DNA of 64,000 nucleotides from Sphingomonas sp. 7/4-4. GTDB lineage: Bacteria > Pseudomonadota > Alphaproteobacteria > Sphingomonadales > Sphingomonadaceae. Of this stretch, positions 29,606-38,815 are shown in pieces. A program made the position numbers and the translations under genes. The notes below the pieces were generated by a model. That model searched no databases and had not been told where the DNA came from. It was given only the letters and a program-made list of their open reading frames with translations. Every line of letters begins with the position of its first letter. Position 1 is the stretch's first letter. The stretch is taken from positions 3,798,501 through 3,862,500 of the forward strand of contig NZ_CP115960.1 in the NCBI RefSeq assembly GCF_027941955.1, written 5' to 3'.

Positions 29606-29830
29606 ACTTTGTCGCAAATTGTCGCTGCGGGCGTTGGCGAAAAGCCAGGTCCGGAGGGCGCTCGCCAGATTGGGAGGGTTGTCGGTCTGGATTCGGGCAT
29701 GGTCGATCGCCGCGATCAACGCGTTGAGGGGCAGCGTGCGTGCCACCGCCGCCGCTTCCAGCGCTTCCCAGAAGATCGGTTCGAGACTGATCGAGGTCTG
29801 ATGCCCGGCGATGGTGACCGAGCGCTTCAT
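29603..29830 (-). CDS. Ribbon-helix-helix (RHH_4) protein
   Basis: 75 residues from ATG 29830. MKRSVTIAGHQTSISLEP is the beta strand plus first helix of the RHH_4 family, continuing IFWEALEAAAVARTLPLNAL, then NLASALRTWLFANAR. RHH proteins bind DNA as dimers through the strand. It lies directly upstream of the siderophore-receptor operon on the same strand, and its stop overlaps the second Fur-like box. No toxin partner is adjacent, so it is probably a stand-alone regulator. Confidence 0.8.
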   Translation of the reverse strand: MKRSVTIAGHQTSISLEPIFWEALEAAAVARTLPLNALIAAIDHARIQTDNPPNLASALRTWLFANARSDNLRQS

Positions 29831-29880
29831 CGGCCCACGAAACCCGCCGGCGGGCGGATCGACGTTCACCCTTCCGTAGT

Positions 29881-29960
29881 CATCCCGGCGAAAGCCGGGA
29901 CCCAGAGCCCGAGGCGACGTCCTGCTTTGCCCTGGGGCCCGGCCTGCGCCGGGGTGACGG
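29881..29960. repeat. Dispersed palindromic repeat (tcatcccggc type)
   Basis: tcccggc-gaaa-gccggga at 29883-29900 forms a hairpin and is followed by a second GC-rich arm (ggggcccggcctgcgccggg). The same core, in the other loop orientation, recurs at 43910-43943. Common extragenic repeat type in sphingomonads; here it lies between the RHH gene and the cobT stop. Confidence 0.6.
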
Positions 29961-29972
29961 AAGCAAGAGAAG

Positions 29973-31807
29973 TCATTCGGTGTCGAACAAGGCCGCGAGC
30001 TGCTCCACCATCGTGCCGGCGAGCTGCTCGGCATCCATGATCGTCACGGCGCGCTGGTAATAGCGCGTCACGTCATGGCCGATGCCGATCGCCACCAATT
30101 CGACCGGCGAACGCGATTCGATCCAGCCGATCACCTGGCGGAGGTGACGCTCGAGATAGGAGCCCGAATTCACCGAGAGCGTGGAATCGTCGACCGGCGC
30201 GCCGTCCGATATCACCATCAGGATCTTGCGCTCCTCGGGCCGCCCGACCATCCGCTGGTGCGCCCAGAGCAGGGCCTCGCCGTCGATATTCTCCTTGAGC
30301 AGCCCCTCGCGCATCATCAGCCCGAGCGACTTCTTGGCGCGGCGCCACGGCTCGTCGGCCTGCTTGTAGACGATATGGCGCACGTCGTTGAGCCGGCCCG
30401 GCTGAGTCGGACGCCCCTCGGCCAGCCATTTCTCGCGTGCCTGCCCGCCCTTCCAGGCGCGCGTGGTGAAGCCGAGGATCTCGGTCTTTACCCCGACGCG
30501 CTCGAGCGTGCGCGCCATGATGTCGGCGCTGATCGCCGCGATCGAGATCGGACGGCCGCGCATCGATCCCGAATTGTCGATCAGCAGGGTGACCACGGTG
30601 TCGCGGAATTCGGTGTCGCGCTCGATCTTGTACGACAGCGACTGCATCGGATTGACGATGACGCGGGCGAGCCGCGCTGCATCGAGCAGCCCCTCGTCCT
30701 GATCGAAATCCCAGCTGCGCGATTGCTGCGCCATCAGCCGGCGCTGGAGCCGGTTGGCGAGCTTGGTGACCGCGCCCTGCAAATGGACGAGCTGCTGGTC
30801 GAGATAGGAGCGCAGCCGATCGAGCTCCTCGGCATCGCACAGCTCGGTCGCCGCGATCACTTCGTCGAATTGGGTGGTGTAGGGACGATACTCGAATTGC
30901 GGCGGCATATCGCTCCACGGGCGATTGGGGCGCGTGGGCATCATGCCCTCCTCGCCATCGTCGCCGGGCTCGCCGTCGGCATCGTCCATCGCTTCGGACT
31001 GGCTGTCCTCGCCCTGTTCGCTTTCGTCGGACTCGCGCTGCTCGCCGCGCGCCTCTACTTCGCCTTCGCCCTGCTGCGCCTCGCTGTCGCCGTCCTCGTC
31101 GCCCGGCTCATTCTGATCGTCGGTGCCTTCGTCCTCTCCGCCGCCGTCATCGGCCTCGTCCGGGATCATCTCGCCTTCGACGAGGTCGAGGTCTCGGAGC
31201 AATTTGGTGGCGAGGCTGGCGAAGGCCTGCTGGTCGTCGATCGTCAGTGCGAGCGCGTCGAGATCCTCCGCCGCCCGCTCCTCGATCCAGTCGCGGATCA
31301 GTGCCATGCCCATCGCGGCGCCGGCCGGCGCCTCGCGTCCCGTCAGCCGCTCGCGGACCATCAGCCCCAGCGCGGTGGACAGCGGCACCTCCTCGCGGTT
31401 GCGCGCGCGCGCGATCGGATCGGACCGCAGCCGTACGCCCAGCGAATGCTCCAGATTGTCGGCGATGCCCGCATAGCCGCGCGAGCCGAGCGCCTCGATC
31501 CGCGCGGTTTCGATCGCATCGAACACTGCCCGCGCCACCGGCTCGCCGGGCGCGGCGCGCTGGTGCAGACCCACGTCGTGATGCCTCAGCCGCAGCGCGA
31601 AGCCGTCCGCAAAGCCGCGCGCCTCGGCGACCTGCTCGGCAGGCAGCGTGCGCGACGGCATCGGCACCTTGATGCTGCGTCCGTCCTGTCGCGGCGCCTC
31701 GGAAGTGAAGGCGAGCTCGGCCTCGGCCTCGCCCGACAGCGCACGCGCAGTGCCGCCCAGCACGTTGCGAAGCTGCTCAAGGGGGAATCGGCTGCCACAA
31801 AGGTCAT
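29973..31807 (-). CDS. cobT: CobT-type cobaltochelatase subunit homologue (frameshift at N-terminus)
   Basis: 611 residues from ATG 31807 after restoring one C (G5 run at plus 31781-31785), which joins MTFVAADSP to [18 protein letters not shown]. An N-terminal alpha domain is followed by a long Asp/Glu-rich linker ([20 protein letters not shown] and on) and a C-terminal von Willebrand A domain with the MIDAS motif [10 protein letters not shown] and [14 protein letters not shown]. CobT with the AAA+ CobS drives metal insertion by CobN in aerobic cobalamin synthesis. No other cobalamin gene is in the window. CobT/CobS pairs without CobN are widespread, so another chelatase or remodelling role is possible. 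Confidence 0.88.
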
Positions 31808-31925
31808 GTGGCGGGATGGGGCCGCGAAATCAATCGCGCAGGTTTCCCAAGTGAGCGCGAGCATGGTTTAGCGAAATGCTAATCAACCTTCAGCATATTG
31901 CAGCGATCGGCTTTGGGGACGGCGG

Positions 31926-32720
31926 ATGCGGGCACGCGGCAAGTTCGTACTGGCAGTGATGGGTGCAGTGGCGCTGTTCGTCGCCCTGGCCGAGCCTGCC
32001 GAGGCGCGGCGGCGCTTTCGTTTCGGCAGCTTCGGCGGCTTTGGCGGAAGCAGCGGCTATGCCGAGAAGATCGACAAGGTCTATGACCTGCCCGACACCG
32101 GCACCTATTTTCACGACGGCAAATATTACGATCTCGGCGCCTTTTATCAGGTCCGTGACGGTGCCGAGATCTATCCCGCCGAGCCGAGCTTCGTGCTCTA
32201 CAATGGCGATCGCTATGTGAAATTGGGCGGTGCCGAGCTCACGATGCTCACCGTCGAGCTCGGGATGGATCCCACGGCGACCTATCGCGCCAACTACTCT
32301 TCGAAAATCGCGGTGCGGCCGAAAGGCGCCAACGAGATCGAACGGCTTCCCGGCGAAACGAACGAACAGCTCCGTGCACGCGTGCGCGGCATGGCACATG
32401 CGCAGGGCAAGGGCAGCGACCCGGCGCCCGGCACCGCTGCGAAGGTCGGCGCCGGCTGGACCTTCGCTTTCTTTCTGCCGGTACTGCTGATCGGCGGGAT
32501 ATTCGTGTTCGGGCTGCGGAAGTTTCTGCGCCGACGCGTCGCCAATGTGCTCGCCGTGGAACCTGAAACGGGCGCCGCCGACGTCTATACCGCCACCTTC
32601 GACCAGCGCATCGCGGCGCGGCTGCGCGAACTCAATGGCGGGCAGGGCGAAGCGACGGGCCAGCCGGCCGCCGCACCGGCGATGCCGGCGCCGCGGACCT
32701 TCGGCCGCAAGCTGGCCTAG
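31926..32720 (+). CDS. Membrane-anchored protein of unknown function between cobT and cobS
   Basis: 264 residues: signal peptide to AEPAEA, then [20 protein letters not shown], an extracytoplasmic part with [20 protein letters not shown], and one strong helix near residues 178-198 ([20 protein letters not shown]) before a basic, Pro/Ala-rich cytoplasmic tail. I do not recognise a family. It is transcribed against cobT and cobS and is convergent with cobS (4-bp overlap at the stops). Short spacing on both sides suggests a stable arrangement with its neighbours. Confidence 0.7.
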   Translation: MRARGKFVLAVMGAVALFVALAEPAEARRRFRFGSFGGFGGSSGYAEKIDKVYDLPDTGTYFHDGKYYDLGAFYQVRDGAEIYPAEPSFVLYNGDRYVKLGGAELTMLTVELGMDPTATYRANYSSKIAVRPKGANEIERLPGETNEQLRARVRGMAHAQGKGSDPAPGTAAKVGAGWTFAFFLPVLLIGGIFVFGLRKFLRRRVANVLAVEPETGAADVYTATFDQRIAARLRELNGGQGEATGQPAAAPAMPAPRTFGRKLA

Positions 32721-33724
32721 GCCGACTTGCCGACCACGCTCTCGGGCAGATCCTTGCCGAACACCCGCTGATAATATTCGGCGACCTGCGCGCGCTCGGC
32801 CTCGTCGCATTTGTTGAGGAACGAGAGGCGAAAGGCGAAGCCGACATCGCCGAAGATCAGTGCGTTCTGTGCCCAGGTGATCACCGTACGCGGGCTCATC
32901 ACCGTCGAGATGTCGCCGTTGATGAAGCCCTTCCGGGTCAGATCGGCGACGCGGACCATGTTCTCGACGACTTCCTTGCCGCCCGGCTTGTCATACTCGC
33001 CCGATTTGGCGAGCACGATCTGTGCCTCGACCGCGGCGGGGAGGTAGTTGAGCGTCACCACCACGTTCCAGCGGTCCATCTGGCCCTGGTTGATCTGCTG
33101 GGTGCCGTGATAGAGCCCGCTGGTATCGCCCAAGCCCACCGTATTGGCAGTGGCGAACAGGCGGAACCATGGGTTCGGGCGGATCACGCGATTCTGGTCG
33201 AGCAGGGTCAGCTTGCCCTCGGTCTCGAGCACGCGCTGGATCACGAACATCACGTCCGGGCGCCCCGCGTCATATTCGTCGAACACCAGAGCGGTCGGAG
33301 TCTGGATCGCCCAGGGGAGCAGGCCCTCGCGGAATTCGGTGACCTGCTGGCCGTCCTTGAGCACGATCGCGTCACGGCCGATCAGGTCGATGCGGCTGAT
33401 ATGCGCGTCGAGATTGATGCGGATGCACGGCCAGTTGAGCCGCGCGGCGACCTGCTCGATATGCGTCGACTTGCCGGTGCCGTGATAGCCCTGGATCATC
33501 ACGCGGCGATTGTGCGCGAAGCCGGCGAGCACGGCGAGCGTGGTGTCGGGATCGAACACATAGGCGGGATCGAGATCGGGGACGCGCTCGTCCGCCTCGC
33601 TGAAGGCGGGGCATTCCATGTCCGAATCGATGCCGAACAGGTCGCGCACCTTCACCATCTTGTCGGGCGAATCGAGGATCGTCGTCTCGCGACTATCGGG
33701 CTGGGTGTTGGGGATGTCGGCCAT
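32717..33724 (-). CDS. cobS: CobS-type AAA+ ATPase (cobaltochelatase subunit homologue)
   Basis: 335 residues. ATG 33724 is chosen for its spacing from AGGA (ATG 33727 is also possible). MoxR-like AAA+ features: Walker [16 protein letters not shown], Walker [15 protein letters not shown], sensor 1 region [20 protein letters not shown], and the CobS-specific end [20 protein letters not shown]. In the N-terminus DIPNTQPDS and [15 protein letters not shown] are characteristic. It would form a hexamer ring working with CobT. Usually followed in alphaproteobacteria by J-domain and bolA genes; here those lie 6.4 kb away. Confidence 0.93.
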   Translation of the reverse strand: MADIPNTQPDSRETTILDSPDKMVKVRDLFGIDSDMECPAFSEADERVPDLDPAYVFDPDTTLAVLAGFAHNRRVMIQGYHGTGKSTHIEQVAARLNWPCIRINLDAHISRIDLIGRDAIVLKDGQQVTEFREGLLPWAIQTPTALVFDEYDAGRPDVMFVIQRVLETEGKLTLLDQNRVIRPNPWFRLFATANTVGLGDTSGLYHGTQQINQGQMDRWNVVVTLNYLPAAVEAQIVLAKSGEYDKPGGKEVVENMVRVADLTRKGFINGDISTVMSPRTVITWAQNALIFGDVGFAFRLSFLNKCDEAERAQVAEYYQRVFGKDLPESVVGKSA

Positions 33725-33806
33725 CATCGCTTCCTGCAAGAACGCCTCGCGAGCTAGTGGGCTGTTTGCCGCACCGCAACGTCAAAGCGCAGGGGGCCTC
33801 CGCCTA

Positions 33807-34529
33807 TCAGTCGTTTGAGAAAACGGGAAGGGCAAACAGGTCGACGAAGCGTTGTCCGAGCACAATATCGCCGGTTACGGTCACCCGGCCCTCGCGCATC
33901 GACTCGATCAGCGGGTCGCGGCCGTAGAATGTCGCCGCCAGATTCGTCGGTTCGCCGGCGAAGATCACTTGGGCTCCTTCGGGATCGCGCCGCTCGATTT
34001 CGAGCATGCCGTTCACGATCTGCGCGCGGAAGGGTTCGCCGCCGATGCGGAAGCCGAGATCGGGCGTGAAATCGGGATCGGCCTCCCCGTCCATCATCGT
34101 TCGCAGCGAGAGCATGAAGGCGCCGTTGCTGAGCGGCAAAGTCACGTCGTGCGCGGGCGATCCCGCCGCCCAGCGGCTGAGCGCGAAGATCGGCTCCTCC
34201 AGCGCGCGGCCCCATTTGGTGAGCTCATAGACCTGGGCGTTGGTGGGCGAGGGCAGGGTGCGGCGGCGCAGGATCCCGGCCTTCTCCATGCCTTCCAGTC
34301 GCTGGGTCAGGATGTTGGCGCTCAATCCCTCCAGCGCGCCGCGTATCTCGCCGAAGCGCCTTGGGCCCAACAGCAGTTCGCGGGCAATCAGCAGGGTCCA
34401 ACGCTCGCCCACCAGATCCATCGCCAAAGCGGTTCCACAGGCGTCGAGATACCAGCGGCGCGCCTTGCCGAGATCGGTAGTAGTTATTTTTGTGACTCCA
34501 TGGTTGCTTTTTATAACTGAGTCGCGCAT
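33807..34529 (-). CDS. HxlR-family winged-helix regulator with C-terminal SCP2-like domain
   Basis: 240 residues from ATG 34529. HxlR core: YLDACGTALAMDLVGERWTL, LIARELLLGPRRFGEIRGAL, EGLSANILTQRLEGMEKAGI, then RRRTLPSPTNAQVYELTKWG. The C-terminal 100 residues (PDFTPDLGFRIGGEPFRAQI to DPLIESMREGRVTVTG) resemble an SCP2 sterol-carrier fold, which may bind an effector. It is divergent from the ten-gene operon starting at 34576, with only 46 bp between the starts, so it very likely controls that operon. The inducer is unknown; HxlR proteins often answer to electrophiles. Confidence 0.85.
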   Translation of the reverse strand: MRDSVIKSNHGVTKITTTDLGKARRWYLDACGTALAMDLVGERWTLLIARELLLGPRRFGEIRGALEGLSANILTQRLEGMEKAGILRRRTLPSPTNAQVYELTKWGRALEEPIFALSRWAAGSPAHDVTLPLSNGAFMLSLRTMMDGEADPDFTPDLGFRIGGEPFRAQIVNGMLEIERRDPEGAQVIFAGEPTNLAATFYGRDPLIESMREGRVTVTGDIVLGQRFVDLFALPVFSND

Positions 34530-34575
34530 CAAGATCAAGGAAGTGATTCGCGACACCCTAGAAGCGGAGGTTTGC

Positions 34576-35289
34576 ATGACGGTCGAAACGATCCTGCCCC
34601 CGGCCGAGGTACTGGCGGCGCGCTGCGAGGCGCGCTGGCCTGGCGAAAGCGCCGAATATCGCGCCGCGCGCACGGCGCTGCTGGCCGAGGAAATCGAACT
34701 GCGCCGCCAGATCGAGCGCGTCGCCGAACAGCGCCGCGCGCTTCCCGCCGGCCCGGAAGTCACGCGGGAATACAGTTTCGAAGGCGCCGAGGGCCCGGTG
34801 ACGCTGGAAGCGCTGTTCGGCGACAAGGATACGCTGGTCGTCTACGCGTGGATGTTCGGGCCGCAGCGCGAACGGCCTTGCCCGATGTGCACGTCGTTGC
34901 TCTCGGCCTGGGAAGGCGAAGCGCTCGACATCCAGCAGCGCGTCGCCTTCGCGGTGACGGCGCGCTCGCCGCTCGACAAGCTTCGCGCCTTTGCCGAGGA
35001 GCGCGGCTGGCGGCATTTGCCGCTCTATTCGGACGCCGAACAGACGTTCAGCCGCGATTTTTACGCGCTCGCCCCCGACGGCGGCGACATTCCGCAGCTC
35101 CTCGTCTTCTCTCGCCGCGACGGCGCGATCCGGTTGTTCTGGGCAGGAGAGATGGACGACAGCACCGCAGACCCGGGGCAGGACCCGCGCGGTGCGCCCG
35201 ATTTGATGCCGCTTTGGACGATTCTCGACTCCACCCCCGAAGGACGCGGTGCAGACTGGTACCCGTCGCTCACTTACCCGACGAAATGA
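34576..35289 (+). CDS. DUF899 thioredoxin-like protein
   Basis: 237 residues. ATG 34576 after GGAGG. N-terminal coiled part (ARTALLAEEIELRRQIERVA), then VTREYSFEGAEGPVTLEALF, VVYAWMFGPQRERPCPMCTS with a CPMC redox-type pair, and a thioredoxin fold with RGWRHLPLYSDAEQTFSRDF. DUF899 proteins are predicted dithiol proteins in cytosolic stress operons. First gene of the rightward VOC/GST operon and divergent from the HxlR regulator, so probably the most directly regulated. Confidence 0.85.
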   Translation: MTVETILPPAEVLAARCEARWPGESAEYRAARTALLAEEIELRRQIERVAEQRRALPAGPEVTREYSFEGAEGPVTLEALFGDKDTLVVYAWMFGPQRERPCPMCTSLLSAWEGEALDIQQRVAFAVTARSPLDKLRAFAEERGWRHLPLYSDAEQTFSRDFYALAPDGGDIPQLLVFSRRDGAIRLFWAGEMDDSTADPGQDPRGAPDLMPLWTILDSTPEGRGADWYPSLTYPTK

Positions 35290-35303
35290 AAAGGAGAAGA
35301 ACG

Positions 35304-35744
35304 ATGCCCCAGATGATCTTCGTGAATTTGCCCGTGAAGGACGTGGCCAAGTCGACCGCCTTTTACGAGGCGATCGGTTGCACCAAGGATCTTCGCTTCA
35401 GCAACGAAGCGGCGAGCGCGATGCAGCTTTCCGACGAGATCGTGTTCATGATCCTGTCGCAAGATTTCTTCAAAACCTTCACGCCGAAGCAGATCGCCGA
35501 CGCGCATGCCACGACCGAAGTGCTGATCGCGCTGTCGCGCGACAGCCGCGAGGCAGTGGACACGATCGTCGAGGCGGCGGCGGCGGCCGGCGGCAAGGCC
35601 GATATCCGGGAGAAGCAGGACATGGGCTTCATGTACGGGCGCAGCTTCGAGGATCCCGACGGCCACATCTTCGAGCCGATGTTCATGGACATGGAGGCCG
35701 CAATGGCCGCCTTCCCCGAAGGCCCGGCTCACGAACCCGCCTGA
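35304..35744 (+). CDS. VOC-superfamily (glyoxalase/bleomycin-resistance) protein
   Basis: 146 residues, ATG 35304 after AAGGAGAAGA. The beta-alpha-beta-beta-beta modules are visible: MPQMIFVNLPVKDVAKSTAF at the start, AMQLSDEIVFMILSQDFF, then MGFMYGRSFEDPDGHIFEPM. This subgroup (metal site His/Glu in GHIFEP) is often annotated as lactoylglutathione-lyase-like. The operon neighbours (two GSTs, further VOC proteins) suggest handling of electrophiles or aldehyde adducts; substrate unknown. Confidence 0.85.
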   Translation: MPQMIFVNLPVKDVAKSTAFYEAIGCTKDLRFSNEAASAMQLSDEIVFMILSQDFFKTFTPKQIADAHATTEVLIALSRDSREAVDTIVEAAAAAGGKADIREKQDMGFMYGRSFEDPDGHIFEPMFMDMEAAMAAFPEGPAHEPA

Positions 35745-35758
35745 CAGGGAGAAGTCCG

Positions 35759-35989
35759 ATGTCGTTCCAGGCCTATCTGACCAATATCGAAGCGAAGACC
35801 GGCAAGGGCCCCGCCGACTTCCGTGCCTATGCGGCGGCGAAGGACTGGCTGGACGGCGGGACGCTGCGGCCCGACGTGAAGGCCGGAACGATCGTGGCGG
35901 ACCTCAAGCAGCAGTTCGCGCTCGGCCATGGCCACGCGATGGCGATCGTCGCCCTGCTCAAGGGCAAGAAGAAGGAAGGCGACGCCTGA
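35759..35989 (+). CDS. DUF4287 small protein
   Basis: 76 residues, ATG 35759 after AGGGAGAAG. MSFQAYLTNIEAKTGKGPAD and KQQFALGHGHAMAIVALLKG match DUF4287, a small helical family often fused or adjacent to DUF5655 and found with VOC proteins. The GLGHGHAMA-like segment is the conserved part. No catalytic motif is known. It lies 14 bp after the VOC gene in the same operon. Confidence 0.8.
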   Translation: MSFQAYLTNIEAKTGKGPADFRAYAAAKDWLDGGTLRPDVKAGTIVADLKQQFALGHGHAMAIVALLKGKKKEGDA

Positions 35990-36017
35990 GCGCGTCGTCG
36001 AGATTGGAGCAACCGCC

Positions 36018-36425
36018 ATGTCGACCGAATTTTCCCCGTCCGGCCGCCGCCAGCATATCGCTGGCTGGGTGCTGAGCGGCCTCGTCATCTTGTTTCTCGC
36101 GATGGATGCCGGCGGCAAACTGTTCGCACCGGCGGTGATGATCGCCAACAGCCCGCCGCTCGGGATATCACCGGACGTGACCGTCTATCGCGAGCTGGGC
36201 GTGATTCTTGCGATCTGCACCCTGCTCTATGCGATCCCGCGCACCGCCCTGCTCGGCGCGATCCTGCTCACCGGCTATCTGGGCGGCGCGATCGCGATGC
36301 AGTTCCGCGTCGCCAGCCCATTGCTCAGCCATACGCTGTTCGGCGTCTATCTCGGGCTCTTCGCCTGGGGCGGCCTGTGGCTGCGCGATGCCCGACTTCG
36401 GACGCTGATTCCGCTGATGCACTGA
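36018..36425 (+). CDS. DoxX-like membrane protein
   Basis: 135 residues with four hydrophobic helices: GWVLSGLVILFLAMDAGGKL, ELGVILAICTLLYAI, LLGAILLTGYLGGAIAMQF and LFGVYLGLFAWGGLWLR. GYLGGAIAMQFRV is the signature of DoxX-like (DUF4267/DoxX_2) proteins. These inner-membrane proteins are associated with thiosulfate or thiol redox balance in a few studied cases. ATG 36018 is preceded by TTGGAGCAA. Member of the VOC/GST operon. Confidence 0.85.
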   Translation: MSTEFSPSGRRQHIAGWVLSGLVILFLAMDAGGKLFAPAVMIANSPPLGISPDVTVYRELGVILAICTLLYAIPRTALLGAILLTGYLGGAIAMQFRVASPLLSHTLFGVYLGLFAWGGLWLRDARLRTLIPLMH

Positions 36426-36445
36426 CAAACAAATCTGGGAGAGAG

Positions 36446-36931
36446 ATGATGGACAAGCTGACCACCTGCATCTGGTACAATTATACCGCCGAGGAAGCGG
36501 CGAACTTCTACGCGTCGCTGCTTCCCGACAGCCGTGTCACCCGCGTCCAGCGCACGCCCGCCGACACGCCCTCGCAAAAGGCGGGTGAAGTGATCGTCGT
36601 CGAGTTCGAAGTGCTGGGCCAGAAATTCGTCGGCCTCAACGGCGGCCCGATGTTCCCACAGACCGAGGCGGTGAGCTTCATGATCCTCACCGACAGCCAG
36701 GAGGAGACCGACCGGCTGTGGAACGCGATCGTGGGCAATGAGGGCGCGGAAAGCGCGTGCGGCTGGTGCAAGGACAAATGGGGCGTCAATTGGCAGATCA
36801 CGCCCAAGCGGATGATGGAGCTGATCTGGGACAATCCCGATCCTGCCTCCGCGAAACGCGCGATGGATGCGATGATGCAGATGCGCAAGATCGACATTGC
36901 GACGATCGAGCGCGCCGCGGCTGCGGCCTGA
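36446..36931 (+). CDS. PhnB-like VOC protein (3-demethylubiquinone methyltransferase-like fold)
   Basis: 161 residues, ATG 36446 after GGGAGAGAG. MMDKLTTCIWYNYTAEEAAN, FEVLGQKFVGLNGGPMF, AVSFMILTDSQEETDRLWNA and CGWCKDKWGVNWQITPKRMM are diagnostic of the PhnB/3-dmu-9-3-mt VOC family. Despite the historical name it is not a methyltransferase. The tail with AMDAMMQMRKIDIATIERA is conserved. Presumably binds or converts a small metabolite; substrate unknown. Confidence 0.88.
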   Translation: MMDKLTTCIWYNYTAEEAANFYASLLPDSRVTRVQRTPADTPSQKAGEVIVVEFEVLGQKFVGLNGGPMFPQTEAVSFMILTDSQEETDRLWNAIVGNEGAESACGWCKDKWGVNWQITPKRMMELIWDNPDPASAKRAMDAMMQMRKIDIATIERAAAAA

Positions 36932-36941
36932 GGAGAGCGAC

Positions 36942-37604
36942 ATGACCGGCCAACCGACCATCAGCGCCTTTTGCTGGGTACCCGATTTCGCTCGCGGCGT
37001 CGTCCGCGACCTCCGCGTTCGCTGGGCGCTGGAGGAAGCGGGGAAGGGCTATTCGGTGCGCAAACTCGATCCCCGCGGCGAGCGCCCGGCGGACTATTTC
37101 ATCGAGCAGCCCTTCGGCCAGGTGCCGAGCTACCGGGACGAGCAGGTCAGTCTGTTCGAGTCCGGTGCGATCGTGCTCCATATCGGCCAGTCGAGCGAGG
37201 CGTTGCTGCCGGCCGATCCGGGCGAGCGCGCCCGCGCCACGGCATGGGTGATCGCGGCGCTCAACAGCATCGAGCCCTATCTCCAGCAGCTGGCCACGAT
37301 CGACCTGTTCAGCGCCGGCGAGGATTGGGCGAAGGCGCGGCGGCCCGACGTGGTCAAGATGATCCAGGGCCGGTTCCAGCGGCTCGCCGATCATCTGGGG
37401 AATCGCGAGTGGCTCGAGGAGCGCTTCACTGCGGGCGACCTGATGATGGTCACCGTGCTGCGCATCGTGCGCGGCACCGGACTGGTCGAGCAATTCCCGA
37501 CGCTCGCTGCCTATCAGGCGCGGGGCGAAGCGCGTCCCGCGTTCCAGCGCGCATTGGCGGCGCAGTTCGCCGATTTCGAAGAACCGGAACCCGTGGCCGC
37601 CTGA
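36942..37604 (+). CDS. Glutathione S-transferase family protein
   Basis: 220 residues, ATG 36942 after GAGGAGAGCGA. A thioredoxin-like N-terminal domain (SAFCWVPDFARGVVRDLRVR, then PFGQVPSYRDEQVSLFESGA, with the cis-Pro and the glutathione-binding Glu-Ser pair) is followed by an all-helical C-terminal domain (RFTAGDLMMVTVLRIV, which carries the N-capping motif). Conjugates or reduces with glutathione in the cytosol. First of three GST genes within 5 kb. Confidence 0.88.
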   Translation: MTGQPTISAFCWVPDFARGVVRDLRVRWALEEAGKGYSVRKLDPRGERPADYFIEQPFGQVPSYRDEQVSLFESGAIVLHIGQSSEALLPADPGERARATAWVIAALNSIEPYLQQLATIDLFSAGEDWAKARRPDVVKMIQGRFQRLADHLGNREWLEERFTAGDLMMVTVLRIVRGTGLVEQFPTLAAYQARGEARPAFQRALAAQFADFEEPEPVAA

Positions 37605-37630
37605 GCGGCGCGGATAAAAGAGGAGAGAAG

Positions 37631-37987
37631 ATGTCCTATCTAGACGGATTTGTCCTGCCCGTACCCGAGGGCAAGAAGGAAGCTTATCGCGAGATGGCGG
37701 CAAAGGCCTCGAAGGTCTTCCAGGAGCATGGCGCCACCCGCGTGATGGAAGCCTGGGGCAACGACCTGCCGCGTGGGACGACCACCGATTTCTTCATGGC
37801 GGTGAAGGCCGAGGAGGGCGAAAATGTCGTCTTCTCGTGGATCATCTGGCCTTCGAAAGAGGCCCGCGACGCCGGCTGGGAAAAGGTGATGGCCGACGAG
37901 CGGATGAAGCCGGACATGGAGAACATGCCCTTCGACGGCAAGCGCATGTTCTGGGGCGGCTTCGAGCCGATCGTCGACGAAGGCTGA
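37631..37987 (+). CDS. DUF1428 family protein
   Basis: 118 residues, ATG 37631 after AGGAGAGAAG. MSYLDGFVLPVPEGKKEAYR, VMEAWGNDLPRGTTTDFFMA, VVFSWIIWPSKEARDAGWEK and MPFDGKRMFWGGFEPIVDEG match the whole DUF1428 family closely (ferredoxin-like dimeric alpha-beta barrel, e.g. YbaA). Biochemical function is unknown. DUF1428 genes often appear with VOC and YCII-type proteins, as here. Confidence 0.92.
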   Translation: MSYLDGFVLPVPEGKKEAYREMAAKASKVFQEHGATRVMEAWGNDLPRGTTTDFFMAVKAEEGENVVFSWIIWPSKEARDAGWEKVMADERMKPDMENMPFDGKRMFWGGFEPIVDEG

Positions 37988-38041
37988 ACCCCGATCCTCC
38001 CCGAGGCGAGCTCGGGGAGGATCTGACAACGGAGATTCATC

Positions 38042-38815
38042 ATGACCAATCCGCATGGAACGCCGATCTGGTACGAGCTGATCACCGGCGATCCCGATGC
38101 TGCCGGCGCTTTCTACCGGAAGGTGATCGGCTGGCAGGACGGCGGCTGCCCCGGTGGCACTGCCGACGGAACCGGCGACTATCACGTGTATCTCGCACCG
38201 GACGGGCAGGGCGTGGCGGGCATGATGAAGACTCCTGGGGGTGCGCCGCCGGAGCCGCGTTGGTTCAGCTATATCGGTGTGAACGATGTCGACGCCGCCG
38301 CCGAGAAGATCGTCGCGGCGGGCGGCAGCATCCACATGCCGCCGACCACGCTGGAAGGCGTCGGCCGGATGGCGATGGTCGCCGATCCGCAGGGCGTGGT
38401 CTTCTACGTCATGAAGGGCTCCAGCCCTGAAGGCAGCACCGCGTTCAAGCGCATGGCGCCAGGTCACGGCGAATGGAACGAGCTCCAGACCAGCGACGAT
38501 CAGGCCGCGCTCGCATTTTACGGCGACCAGTTCGGCTGGACGAAGGACGGCGCGATGCCGATGGGCGAGATGGGCGATTACAGCTTCCTCGGCCATGACG
38601 GCGGCATGATCGGCGCAGTGATGAAGGCGCCTCCCGGCGAGACGCCGGGCTGGAACTATTTCTTCCGCGTCGGCGACATCGACGAGGCGAAGCAGCGCAT
38701 CGAGGAAGCCGGCGGCAGCATCGTCCAGGAGCCGATGGAAGTGCCGGGCGGCGACTTCGTGATCTATGCGAAGGACCCGCAGGGCGCGAAGTTCGGCGTA
38801 GTGGGATCGCGCTGA
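38042..38815 (+). CDS. Tandem-VOC glyoxalase-like protein
   Basis: 257 residues made of two VOC modules. The first begins GTPIWYELITGDPDAAGAFY and ends MVADPQGVVFYVMK. The second begins GEWNELQTSDDQAALAFYGD and ends IYAKDPQGAKFGVVG. This is the 27-30 kDa two-module type (CFP30B-like). ATG 38042 follows ACGGAGATTC, and a short hairpin (ctccccgag/ctcggggag) sits between it and DUF1428. The stop overlaps the next GST start. Confidence 0.88.
   Translation: MTNPHGTPIWYELITGDPDAAGAFYRKVIGWQDGGCPGGTADGTGDYHVYLAPDGQGVAGMMKTPGGAPPEPRWFSYIGVNDVDAAAEKIVAAGGSIHMPPTTLEGVGRMAMVADPQGVVFYVMKGSSPEGSTAFKRMAPGHGEWNELQTSDDQAALAFYGDQFGWTKDGAMPMGEMGDYSFLGHDGGMIGAVMKAPPGETPGWNYFFRVGDIDEAKQRIEEAGGSIVQEPMEVPGGDFVIYAKDPQGAKFGVVGSR

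Noticed and set aside
29973..33724. Complete cobalamin biosynthesis locus
   Set aside because: Only CobT and CobS homologues are present. Without CobN or other cob genes in the window this cannot be claimed.
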